NCBI RefSeq assembly: GCF_000173075.1
Contig: NZ_ABVL01000021.1
Location: forward strand, 1-64,000
Source of the DNA: Chthoniobacter flavus Ellin428
GTDB taxonomy: Bacteria > Verrucomicrobiota > Verrucomicrobiia > Chthoniobacterales > Chthoniobacteraceae
Reading direction: 5' to 3'
DNA length: 64,000 nucleotides
Shown: piece after piece, positions 7,740-18,675 of the stretch
How positions within the stretch are numbered: the first letter of the stretch is position 1
Layout: every line of letters starts with the position of its first letter
Translations under genes and position numbers: made by a program
The notes under the pieces: generated by a model
What the model was told of the DNA's origin: nothing
The model's input: the letters and a program-made list of their open reading frames with translations, nothing else
Database searches by the model: none

Positions 7740-10655
7740 ATGACTATGCGCGTAACAGCCTACATCCTCACCGGGGCGATCGCCGCTCTGGCGACGGCCT
7801 CGGCCGCGGAGGATTTCACGCCTGAGCAGAAGGATTTCTTCGATAAGAAGATCAAGCCGATCCTCACGGATAAGTGCTACAAGTGCCACAGCGCCGAAGC
7901 CGGCAAGAGCAAGGGCGGCCTGCTGCTCGACTCTCGCGAAGCTTCCCTGAAGGGCGGCGACACCGGCCCGGCAGTGGTCCCTGGGGATACCGAAAAGAGC
8001 CTCCTGCTCACTGCTATCTCTTACAAGGACAAGGACTTGCAGATGCCTCCGAAGGGCGAGAAGCTCTCGGATAAGGAAATCGCCGACCTCACCACATGGG
8101 TGAAGACCGGCGCGGCGGATACCCGTGTGGCGGTCAAGGGCAAGCTCTCCGGCTTGACCGACAAGGCCCGCCAACACTGGGCTTATCAGCCGGTCGTGAA
8201 GCCGGCGGTTCCGGCGGTGAAAAACCGTGCCTGGTGCTATACCCCGGTCGACGCCTTCATCCTGCAAAAGCTGGAAGAGAAGAACATGATCCCGGCGCCG
8301 CCGGCGGATCGTGAAACCCTGCTCCGCCGTGCGACCTACGACCTCATCGGTCTGCCGCCGACACTCGACGAGATCAAGGAATTCACCGCTGATCCCGCGC
8401 CGCTCGAGGTGGCCTTTGACAAGGTCGTGCAGCGTCTGCTGGCTTCGCCGCATTACGGCGAACGCTGGGGCCGCTTCTGGCTGGATTCGGCTCGTTATTC
8501 CGACACGACGGGTGACCGCGTGAACAATCGGAACACCGAGTATCGTTTCCCCTATGCCTGGACCTACCGCGACTACGTCGTGCGCGCGTTCAATGACGAC
8601 AAGCCGTACGATCGCTTCATCATCGAGCAGCTCGCGGCCGACAAGCTCACCGACCTGAAAGACCAGCGCGACCTCGCGGCCCTGGGCTTCCTCACCGTCG
8701 GCAAGCGCGGTGGCAACATCAACGATCTCATCGACGATCGCATCGACACCTACTCGAAGGCCTTCCTGGCCATGACGGTGGCGTGCGCGCGTTGCCACGA
8801 TCACATGTTCGACCCGATCCCGACCAAGGATTACTATGCGCTCCATGGTGTCTTCGCCAGCACCGAAGAACCCAAGGAGAAGCCGGTGATTTCGCAGGCG
8901 GGCAAGGCGGCTGCCGCGGAGTTCCAGCAGAAGCTGGGCGCTCTCGAGCAGGCGAACCTCGATAATTACTACAAGCTCGCTTCACAGACGAACGCCTCCT
9001 TCCGTAAAGACGCCGCCACCTATCTCAAGGTGTGGTACCTGACCCGGACGACCGCCAGCGCGGAAGACCAGAAGAAGGGCGCCGACCTGCGTGCGGCCTC
9101 CAAGCTCGAAGTCGAAGTCACCCGCTCGCTGAATCGCCTCAATCGCGATCAGTCGGTCTTCGGCCCGCTTACGGCCTTCCAGCGGGGCTCATGGTCTTCG
9201 GTCAACTGGCAGAAGATCAACCCGCTCGTGGCGACCGCCTTCAAGGGCATGAACCCGTCGACGATCGACGAGATCGTTCCGGTTTACGCGAAGCTCTTCG
9301 GTGGCGTCGAAGCCAAGGCCGGCCAATACGAGAAGGAACTCGCTTCGGCGAAGGACGGCTCACCGACGATCACGGCGGATACCGCGCAGGCGGAACTCAT
9401 GTCGTTCCCGCTGCGCATGCTGCCCGCTGCGAACCTGGACACGGAAGCGCTCCGCAAGGAAGTCGATACGACTTTCCCGCTTGGCCTGCGTAACCGCGGC
9501 TGGTCCTTCAACAAGATCAACGCGCTCACCATGACCGACAACGGCGCCGATGCCCGTGCGATGGTCGTGGAAGACAAGCCCACGCCGGTGAATTCGCCGG
9601 TGTTCATCCGCGGCTTGTCTGAAAACAAGGGCGACATCGTCCCGCGTCACTTCCTGGAGATTCTCTCCGGTGGTCACCCGACGGCGTTCAAGCATGGCAG
9701 CGGTCGTCTCGAGCTCGCTCAAGACACCGCCAGCAAGAACAATCCGCTCACCGCTCGTGTGATGGTCAATCGTGTGTGGATGCACCACTTCGGTGAAGGC
9801 TTCGTCCGCACTCCGGACGATCTCGGTACCATGTCCGAGAAGCCGACGCATCCGGAACTGCTCGACTACCTCTCCTCCTACTTCATGGAGCAGGGCTGGT
9901 CGGTGAAGAAGCTCCACCGCTTGATCATGCTCTCCAAGGTTTACCAGGAGGACAGCCACATCCTGCAGGGTTCGGATTACACCTCGATCGATCCGGAGAA
10001 CCGCCTCCTCTGGCGGGCCAACGTGCGCCGTCTCGATTTCGAGGAGACGCGTGACTCGCTCCTCGTCATGGCCAACAAGCTCGACGCGGCGGTTGGCGGC
10101 CAGCCGGTGAATCTCACCGACGAACCGTACAGCCATCGTCGCAGCATCTACGGCTATGTGGATCGCGGTGATATTCCGGAACTGATGGCGAGCTTCGACT
10201 TCAGCAACCCGCTGGCGCCGAACTCGAAGCGGACCACCACGGTGGTGCCGCAACAGGCCCTGTTCCTCATGAACAGCCCGTTCGTCATCGATGTGGCCCG
10301 CAGCATCCTGGCGCAGCCGGGTGTCTCGCACGTCTCGTCGAACAACGACCGCATCATCAACATCTACCGCATCATCCTGGGACGCACTCCGAAGACGGAG
10401 GAGTTCCCCATCGCCTACGCGTTCCTCCAGAAGGAACTTGGTCAGCAGGACAAAGTCGTTGCTGAAGCCAAGGACATGACGGAGAAGGCCGAGAAGAAGG
10501 CCGAAGACCGCGCCAAGCGTTTGGGCACCATGAATGACAACGGCATGACGGCCATCCAGAACAAGGGTGACATCGTCGAGCGCAAGCCGCTCACCGGTTG
10601 GGAGACCTTCGCGCACGCGTTGCTGCTCTCGAACGAAGCGTCCTACGTCAACTAA
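7740..10655 (+). CDS. PSD1-type cytochrome c protein (DUF1549/DUF1553)
   Basis: A 971-residue secreted protein. After a Sec signal (about 1-22, ending ATASAA) comes a cytochrome c domain with heme motif CYKCH at 46-50, a DUF1549 domain (about 170-380) that carries a second CARCH at 349-353 within the GCARCHDHxFDPI-type family motif, and a C-terminal DUF1553 domain (about 680-950; GGHPTAFKHG, NPLTARVMVNRVW, NRLLWRANVRRLDFE). This is the planctomycete/verrucomicrobial PSD1 architecture. It is co-transcribed with the upstream DUF1501 gene. The ATG at 7740 is chosen because it begins the signal peptide; the open frame upstream overlaps the DUF1501 gene. A strong terminator follows at 10709. Electron-transfer partner and substrate are unknown. 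Confidence 0.95.
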   Translation: MTMRVTAYILTGAIAALATASAAEDFTPEQKDFFDKKIKPILTDKCYKCHSAEAGKSKGGLLLDSREASLKGGDTGPAVVPGDTEKSLLLTAISYKDKDLQMPPKGEKLSDKEIADLTTWVKTGAADTRVAVKGKLSGLTDKARQHWAYQPVVKPAVPAVKNRAWCYTPVDAFILQKLEEKNMIPAPPADRETLLRRATYDLIGLPPTLDEIKEFTADPAPLEVAFDKVVQRLLASPHYGERWGRFWLDSARYSDTTGDRVNNRNTEYRFPYAWTYRDYVVRAFNDDKPYDRFIIEQLAADKLTDLKDQRDLAALGFLTVGKRGGNINDLIDDRIDTYSKAFLAMTVACARCHDHMFDPIPTKDYYALHGVFASTEEPKEKPVISQAGKAAAAEFQQKLGALEQANLDNYYKLASQTNASFRKDAATYLKVWYLTRTTASAEDQKKGADLRAASKLEVEVTRSLNRLNRDQSVFGPLTAFQRGSWSSVNWQKINPLVATAFKGMNPSTIDEIVPVYAKLFGGVEAKAGQYEKELASAKDGSPTITADTAQAELMSFPLRMLPAANLDTEALRKEVDTTFPLGLRNRGWSFNKINALTMTDNGADARAMVVEDKPTPVNSPVFIRGLSENKGDIVPRHFLEILSGGHPTAFKHGSGRLELAQDTASKNNPLTARVMVNRVWMHHFGEGFVRTPDDLGTMSEKPTHPELLDYLSSYFMEQGWSVKKLHRLIMLSKVYQEDSHILQGSDYTSIDPENRLLWRANVRRLDFEETRDSLLVMANKLDAAVGGQPVNLTDEPYSHRRSIYGYVDRGDIPELMASFDFSNPLAPNSKRTTTVVPQQALFLMNSPFVIDVARSILAQPGVSHVSSNNDRIINIYRIILGRTPKTEEFPIAYAFLQKELGQQDKVVAEAKDMTEKAEKKAEDRAKRLGTMNDNGMTAIQNKGDIVERKPLTGWETFAHALLLSNEASYVN

Positions 10656-10708
10656 CCAAAGCATTTCTCTCGGCTCGCTCCGGCGAACCGGGTAAACGCC
10701 TCACCAAG

Positions 10709-10740
10709 CGCCCCGCAGCTCCGTGCTGCGGGGCGTTTTT
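10709..10740 (+). terminator. Rho-independent terminator of the DUF1501-PSD1 operon
   Basis: A perfect 10-bp GC-rich stem (CGCCCCGCAG at 10709-10718 with CTGCGGGGCG at 10726-10735), a 7-nt loop and a T-run from 10736. It lies 53 nt after the PSD1 stop codon. Confidence 0.92.
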
Positions 10741-10885
10741 GTTTGGCGGTGTTGGCCGTATCGGACCTGGAGAAAAGCGCTGTCATCTCCATGCCACGCG
10801 TGGTTCCGCCGCCTGTGTTCTTGGACAGCGTCTCGTGCTGAATCCGCATGGAGTGCTAATTGCTGAGAGAGGCGCGGAGGCAAAA

Positions 10886-11051
10886 TTCCGGGGAGCGCAC
10901 TCGTCCCAAGTGCTGGTTTCGGCGTCTCGCCGAAACGAACTTTTACAATTTCTGGAGTCCGAGGGGCGGACGACCACAGGGAGCGCTGTAAAAAAGTCCG
11001 CGAAGGCGGGGACGCCTTCGCCAGCACTCGAGACGAGCGCGCTCCCCGGAA
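10886..11051. repeat. Two inverted copies of a ~65-nt dispersed hairpin repeat
   Basis: Copy A (10886-10947, plus orientation) and copy B (about 10986-11051, minus orientation) share the same plan: a TTCCGGGGAGCGC-CTCGTC edge, an AGTGCTGG segment, a local hairpin, and a GNACTTTT-ACA edge. The hairpin differs in sequence but not in position: TTTCGGCG/CGCCGAAA in A and GCGAAGGCG/CGCCTTCGC in B. The two copies face each other across about 40 nt. A third copy lies at 12473-12536. Confidence 0.8.
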
Positions 11052-11108
11052 GTTCCACTTCCGCGCTCTATCTCGACCCACCCGTCATGTCACGAATGAC
11101 AGACTATC

Positions 11109-11296
11109 GGGAAATCGCCGCTCCCAGTGAGGCGTCCACTTCGACGTTTGCGTTCCTGGACCAATGAGAGGCGCGGCTGCGGCACTGGGAGGGGCGACTT
11201 TCCAGAAAGGACCCTGCGCCGCGGAGCGGTGCCCTTCAGCGACGGCGCTTCGCGCCGAGGTCTTTTCGGTCGGCGACTAAAAAGTCGCCGCTCCCA
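11109..11296. repeat. Three short copies of a second repeat family (TGGGAGCGGCGACTTT)
   Basis: The unit CTGGGAG(C/G)GGCGA(C/T)TT occurs at 11185-11208 (plus) and, inverted, at 11109-11127 and 11266-11296. The last copy contains a local hairpin, GGCGACT-AAAA-AGTCGCC, at 11272-11289. Copies differ by a few bases, as in dispersed repeats rather than one recent tandem event. Confidence 0.6.
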
Positions 11297-11411
11297 GCAA
11301 CACCATTCGTCGCGGCGTCTCCCTATTGCGGAGACCTGTGTATAAGGATCAGCCGGGACGGCGCCGCTAAAGAAAGCGGCTTTCGCCGCACGTCACGCTC
11401 TTTCTTGGCGC

Positions 11412-12353
11412 CTACTTCGCTTCCTGCACCGCGCGATGGGCGGTCTCGCGGAGGAACTTCGCATACTCGGGATCCAGACCCTGCGGCACGAATGTGTTCT
11501 TCTCCACGTCCTTGCCGAACATCACTTCATACCACACGCACGCGCCGAGATATTCTCCCGCCATGGAGGCGTGATGTCCGTCCATCGTCAGCTTCGTGGT
11601 GCCGTCCGGTTGCTTCTTCCAACTCCAACCGACGTTGAGCGAGTGGGTCTGGTCTGGCAGTGTGCCGGAAGCGGCGCTCTTCGCGTCGAAGGGCGGTTGC
11701 GGGGCGTGGTACTCCCACTTCGAATCATGGTTCGCAATGTGAAAGGCGTCGCCCACGGGCAGCCGCTGCAGACCGAGTTCCTTGGAGATGGTCGAGTAAG
11801 CGCTGGAGAGACCCTGATACATCTCATCCTGCGATTTTGGTTCACCCGGCGCCGGTGCCTTTTGCGAAAAGCGCGGATCATCGACCCGATATTCCCATGT
11901 CTCGTGAATGAGCAGCGTCGTGTCGGGCGCGTACTTTTTGATGTAATCGCTGAGCTCTTTGGCGAAGGGACGATACGTCTTGATGTCGTGGCTCTTGATG
12001 CTCGCCTGCTGAATCGTCACGAAATCCCAATGGCCGCCGGCGAGATCATCCTTCAAGCTCTTGCTTCCGGTATAGACGCCAGCCTTGTCACCCGGATGGG
12101 CATCCGCCGCTTCCGCCTTGCCCCAGTGCAGTTCCATGCTCGCGCCGCCGACATTGTCCTCGTGCAGCACCAAGGTATCACCCGACGCACGGGCCAGGTC
12201 GCCGAGGTAATGCGTCGCGTTGTGGGAGAAGCTGTTGCCCACGGTGAGCAGGTGAACGGTCTTGCCGCCCGTGCTCTCGGCGCCGTACATCGCCGTGCAA
12301 AGCAGTGACCCGGTGAGAAGGAAAGTCAGGAGAGAACGGCGTGGGAGAAGCAT
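11412..12353 (-). CDS. DUF4886 / SGNH-like secreted hydrolase
   Basis: A 313-residue exported protein with a Sec signal (MLLPRRSLLTFLLTGSLLCT, cleavage near residue 25). The mature part has HLLTVGNSFSHNA, the family's GNS nucleophile-type block I, and a C-terminal DGHHAS segment that would supply the Asp-His pair. This is the DUF4886 branch of SGNH esterases, often acting on acylated or sulfated sugars; the actual substrate is unknown. The ATG at 12353 is preferred over one at 12401 because it puts the signal peptide at the start. Upstream (12354-12615) is a repeat-bearing gap. Confidence 0.88.
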   Translation of the reverse strand: MLLPRRSLLTFLLTGSLLCTAMYGAESTGGKTVHLLTVGNSFSHNATHYLGDLARASGDTLVLHEDNVGGASMELHWGKAEAADAHPGDKAGVYTGSKSLKDDLAGGHWDFVTIQQASIKSHDIKTYRPFAKELSDYIKKYAPDTTLLIHETWEYRVDDPRFSQKAPAPGEPKSQDEMYQGLSSAYSTISKELGLQRLPVGDAFHIANHDSKWEYHAPQPPFDAKSAASGTLPDQTHSLNVGWSWKKQPDGTTKLTMDGHHASMAGEYLGACVWYEVMFGKDVEKNTFVPQGLDPEYAKFLRETAHRAVQEAK

Positions 12354-12472
12354 GGCATTCAACGAAGAGAGTTGGGGGTGGTTAGTCAAGTTGGAGAGCA
12401 CGGGCGTGGTTGCGACGCTGCTCTTGTTGTCATGCGCATTCTTCCGAGATAGGGCACAAGAGAAGAGTGGAA

Positions 12473-12536
12473 GTTTTAAAAGTTCGCGAAGGCGAGGACG
12501 CCTTCGCCAGCACTCGAGACGAGTGCGCTCCCCGGA
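12473..12536 (-). repeat. Third copy of the ~65-nt dispersed hairpin repeat
   Basis: It has the same orientation as the copy at 10986-11051 and is nearly identical, including the GCGAAGGCG/CGCCTTCGC hairpin, the CCAGCACTCGAGACGAG segment and the GCGCTCCCCGGA edge. It lies between the start of the SGNH gene and the stop of the FecR/LamG gene. Confidence 0.8.
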
Positions 12537-12615
12537 GCTCTCCGATCGCCCATTACGCGCAGGAGCGTGTCTCTCCGTGTCTTGCCGCCCGTCTGCTTGC
12601 CTTCCCTCGGCCGCT

Positions 12616-14307
12616 TTACTTCTGGAAGTTCTTCACCAGCGTCGCCGTGACCGCCTGGTCATTCCGGCCGGTTTCGTAGATGTGAAGAATGTCATCTGCG
12701 TTGAGCGGGGCGGAGAGAATGGCCACTTCATCGATACGGCCCTGGAGGTTGCGGGCACTGTCCTTGGCGCTGCGCGGCACTACGCCGGCGCGCCATTGCT
12801 CACCGTCGCGAAGCGCCCAGTTGCCGATTTCGAAAGTCTCGAGTTGGAGGAGTGCACGCACGCCGAGCTTTTCCGAGCTCACCGGTTGGCCATTGAAGTA
12901 ATTGGTCACCGTATCCGTGGTGCTGTCGTAGGCGCTTGCGATGCACACCCACGCACCCAGCATATCCGGCGTGAACAGCGTGTCGCTGTGATGATAACGC
13001 CAGCCAGTGGGATCTCCGGCTTTGCCGATGTGAACGCCGAACCCCAGTTCACCCCAACGACCGATGTACCATTGCACATCGCCCGTGCCCAGGCCGTCGC
13101 CCATGATGAGCGACTGCGGCCGATCCGGCAGCGAGTCGACGCGCACCCAGGCGATCAGCGTCATGGATTCAAAGCCACCCGGCAAATTCAAGCGAAGCCG
13201 ATCCTCCGCGCGGCTGAACTCGACCGCGCTCTTCCCCGGCCAGCGCCCTTCGGCATATTGACAGCCGACCATATTCGCCGGCGAACCCGGAATCGCCCGC
13301 CATGCCCGATTTGGCACCGTGCGCGACCAGCCGCGATCCCCTTCGAAATCGAGATGCACCAACGCCGCCGGGTGCTCGCTCAACGCCTGGCTGGCCGCAT
13401 GCCACGCCGCGAGACGGCCTTGCACACTGGCGCGTTCGCGTTGGGCCAATTCTTCGTCGCTCAAGAACTGATCGCGCCGCGCCGGAATGTCATGCACCTG
13501 GTCGTGAACGATCTGCACCGCCTGATTTTGATGCAACTTGCGCTCCGCCGATTGCGCGTTCTGCAAGCCGACGAGGCCATTGAAAACGTGCACTTCCGGC
13601 GAACCGCCGATCGGCAGGCTGCAGCCAAATTCCGTGCCGTAGTCCACCACGGCAAACTTCGACGTCTTCACCGAAAACCCATGCGCTGGTTCCGGCACCT
13701 GAGCACGCAACTTGCCGCTGCCGAGGAAGGCCGAATTGTCGGTGAGCAGTTGGAGTTCCGCCGGCCCCTCGAGGATCACGCGAGCGCCGCGGGAGAATTC
13801 GATTTGCACCGCGCCGGATTTCAAATGCAGCCACCCTGGGGTGAGACTTTCGCCGCGCTGCCGGCCGAGGCCGCTATCCGCCCACACGGCATCCGCCGAA
13901 TGGGTGAGCACCGCCACGCTCATCTGCTGAACGCGCTGATTCCACGGCAACAACGACGGCACCGCCACGAAGAGCGCGATGACCGCCGCAGCCGCCAGGG
14001 CAGCTACGCCGATCTTCCAATTCGGCCGCGGGAACGGAATGACCTTGCGCGCCTTTTCCTTTTCCTTCTTCGGCTGGGGAGCCGCGGGCAAAGGACGCAG
14101 GACCAGGCCCTCGGCCTCGGCATCGCGACGGCCCCACTCGGCTTCGCCCCATTGGCGGATCAAGGCGTTCCAGCGGGCCAGCTCCCAAAAATCTTCGCGC
14201 GCCCGCGGCGAGGCGAGCAGCATGTTCGAAAGCTCGGCGCGCTCTTCGGCCGTGAGCATCTGGTCGAAATAGCGCTGCAAAAGAAGCTGGGTGCGTTCGT
14301 CGCTCAT
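12616..14307 (-). CDS. FecR/anti-sigma-like protein with LamG-type C-terminal domain
   Basis: A 563-residue single-pass membrane protein. Residues 1-60 resemble the cytoplasmic anti-sigma/zinc-finger-like N-terminus (RYFDQMLTAEERAELSNML), followed by a basic linker and a transmembrane helix at about 97-117 (GVAALAAAAVIALFVAV). Outside lie a FecR-like domain (about 125-280, with FAVVDYGTEFGC and VHVFNGLVGLQ) and a concanavalin/LamG-like domain (about 320-545, VHLDFEGD... TLIAWVRVDS... GRIDEVAILSAPL). It begins 4 nt after the stop of the ECF sigma gene, so they are one transcript. By analogy with FecI-FecR it should hold or activate that sigma factor in response to an outside signal, possibly a glycan bound by LamG. 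Confidence 0.9.
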   Translation of the reverse strand: MSDERTQLLLQRYFDQMLTAEERAELSNMLLASPRAREDFWELARWNALIRQWGEAEWGRRDAEAEGLVLRPLPAAPQPKKEKEKARKVIPFPRPNWKIGVAALAAAAVIALFVAVPSLLPWNQRVQQMSVAVLTHSADAVWADSGLGRQRGESLTPGWLHLKSGAVQIEFSRGARVILEGPAELQLLTDNSAFLGSGKLRAQVPEPAHGFSVKTSKFAVVDYGTEFGCSLPIGGSPEVHVFNGLVGLQNAQSAERKLHQNQAVQIVHDQVHDIPARRDQFLSDEELAQRERASVQGRLAAWHAASQALSEHPAALVHLDFEGDRGWSRTVPNRAWRAIPGSPANMVGCQYAEGRWPGKSAVEFSRAEDRLRLNLPGGFESMTLIAWVRVDSLPDRPQSLIMGDGLGTGDVQWYIGRWGELGFGVHIGKAGDPTGWRYHHSDTLFTPDMLGAWVCIASAYDSTTDTVTNYFNGQPVSSEKLGVRALLQLETFEIGNWALRDGEQWRAGVVPRSAKDSARNLQGRIDEVAILSAPLNADDILHIYETGRNDQAVTATLVKNFQK

Positions 14308-14311
14308 GGCT

Positions 14312-14848
14312 TCAGGAATTGGCGGCGAGCATGCGTTGCGTCACGCAATCGCGCAAGAAAACCCGGGCGCGCGACAGGGCGACATGCACGGATTCCACGG
14401 TCCAGCCGAGTCGCGTGGCGATCTCCGGCGGACGATGGGCCTGCTGATAGCGAAGTTCGACCGCTTCGCGGGCCTTGGGGGCCAGGCCTTCCATGCACTT
14501 GGCGAGATGTTGAAGTTGTTCGTCCGAATACCACGTCTCGGCGGTTCCGTGGGCGGCGAGGGCTTCGAGCACCTCGGGCGCGAGCCGATCCGGCACCGGC
14601 GCGTGCTTTTCCAAGGTCTGGAGCACCTTGTAACGGGCAATCGTCCACGCCCAGGCGCGGAAATTGGTGCCCCGCTGAAAAGTGGCGGCCTTGGCCGTGA
14701 TGACGAGGAAAGTTTCCTGCACGATGTCATCCACCAGACTGAAGTCGCTGACCAGCGAAAGCACAAACCCGCGCAGTGCCGGAAGGTGCTGCACGAAAAG
14801 GCTTTGCACCAAGGCGGTTTGTTCTGGGCTCGCGGGAGCGGATGGCAT
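14312..14848 (-). CDS. ECF-type RNA polymerase sigma factor
   Basis: A 178-residue sigma-70 family factor with region 2 (LRGFVLSLVSDFSLVDDIVQETFL, W-containing core AWAWTIARYKVLQ) and region 4 (CMEGLAPKAREAVELRYQQ, then the HTH PPEIATRLGWTVESVHVALSRARVFLRDC). It belongs to the Rhodopirellula/Verrucomicrobium-type ECF group usually paired with FecR/LamG proteins, as here. It is the first gene of the pair; its promoter must lie in the 280 nt upstream (14849-15128), which also hold the terminator of the neighbouring dehydrogenase gene and a small GC hairpin near 14918-14933. Its regulon is unknown. Confidence 0.94.
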   Translation of the reverse strand: MPSAPASPEQTALVQSLFVQHLPALRGFVLSLVSDFSLVDDIVQETFLVITAKAATFQRGTNFRAWAWTIARYKVLQTLEKHAPVPDRLAPEVLEALAAHGTAETWYSDEQLQHLAKCMEGLAPKAREAVELRYQQAHRPPEIATRLGWTVESVHVALSRARVFLRDCVTQRMLAANS

Positions 14849-15058
14849 TCGCTAAAGTATCGGTGGAAACGGCCGAACTTAGCACGGGTTTCGGCTCATT
14901 TTTCAGATAAAATGAAGAGGCGGCGCACCGCCTTTCTATTGGTGGATTGGCATCGGCCGCGGATCCGTTTAGCGGACGCCGTTTGCCAGCCCGGAGGGCT
15001 GCAGGAACCGTAGCCGGGGGGGTAAGCGAGCTTGCGAGCGCCATCTTCAGGGAAACAA

Positions 15059-15093
15059 AAAAGGGAGCCATAGGATGACTATGGCTCCCTTTT
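15059..15093 (-). terminator. Rho-independent (bidirectional) terminator
   Basis: A 15-bp perfect stem (15059-15073 with 15079-15093), AAAAGGGAGCCATAG against its complement, around a 5-nt loop. A-rich sequence on one side gives a T-run on the minus strand just after the PVC dehydrogenase gene. It can work in both directions. Confidence 0.9.
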
Positions 15094-15128
15094 CGGTCAG
15101 CGGTCATGGACCGCCGCTTTGATTTTCC

Positions 15129-18577
<3,449 letters not shown>

Positions 18578-18582
18578 GGGAG

Positions 18583-18664
18583 AAGTAATCAGTAAAAAGT
18601 AATCAGTATTCAGTGACCAGTTGGAGTATTCCGAACTGATTACTGATCACTCATTACTATTTAC
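18583..18664. repeat. AGTAATCAGT direct/inverted repeat cluster
   Basis: AAGTAATCAGT occurs twice in direct orientation (18583 and 18598), and its complement ACTGATTACT occurs at about 18636, followed by ACTGATCACT-like copies. The arms can form a hairpin just after glnB, so the element may act as its terminator. The AT-rich composition is unlike the surrounding coding DNA. Confidence 0.6.
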
Positions 18665-18675
18665 GTTTCCCGACC

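Larger units (their letters stand above)
10741..11411. other. Repeat-rich intergenic region without a convincing gene
   Basis: Between the terminator and the SGNH-hydrolase gene lie about 670 nt with no credible coding sequence. Short open frames on both strands run straight through inverted repeats and have no domain character. The stretch is mostly two families of dispersed repeats, described separately at 10886-11051 and 11109-11296. Confidence 0.7.

Noticed and set aside
10598-11167. A possible small gene on the plus strand after PSD1
   Set aside because: It includes a strong terminator and two inverted repeats; no domain is visible.
12262-14700. An 812-codon open frame on the plus strand opposite the FecR/LamG and sigma genes
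   Set aside because: It runs through a dispersed repeat and opposite two clear genes.
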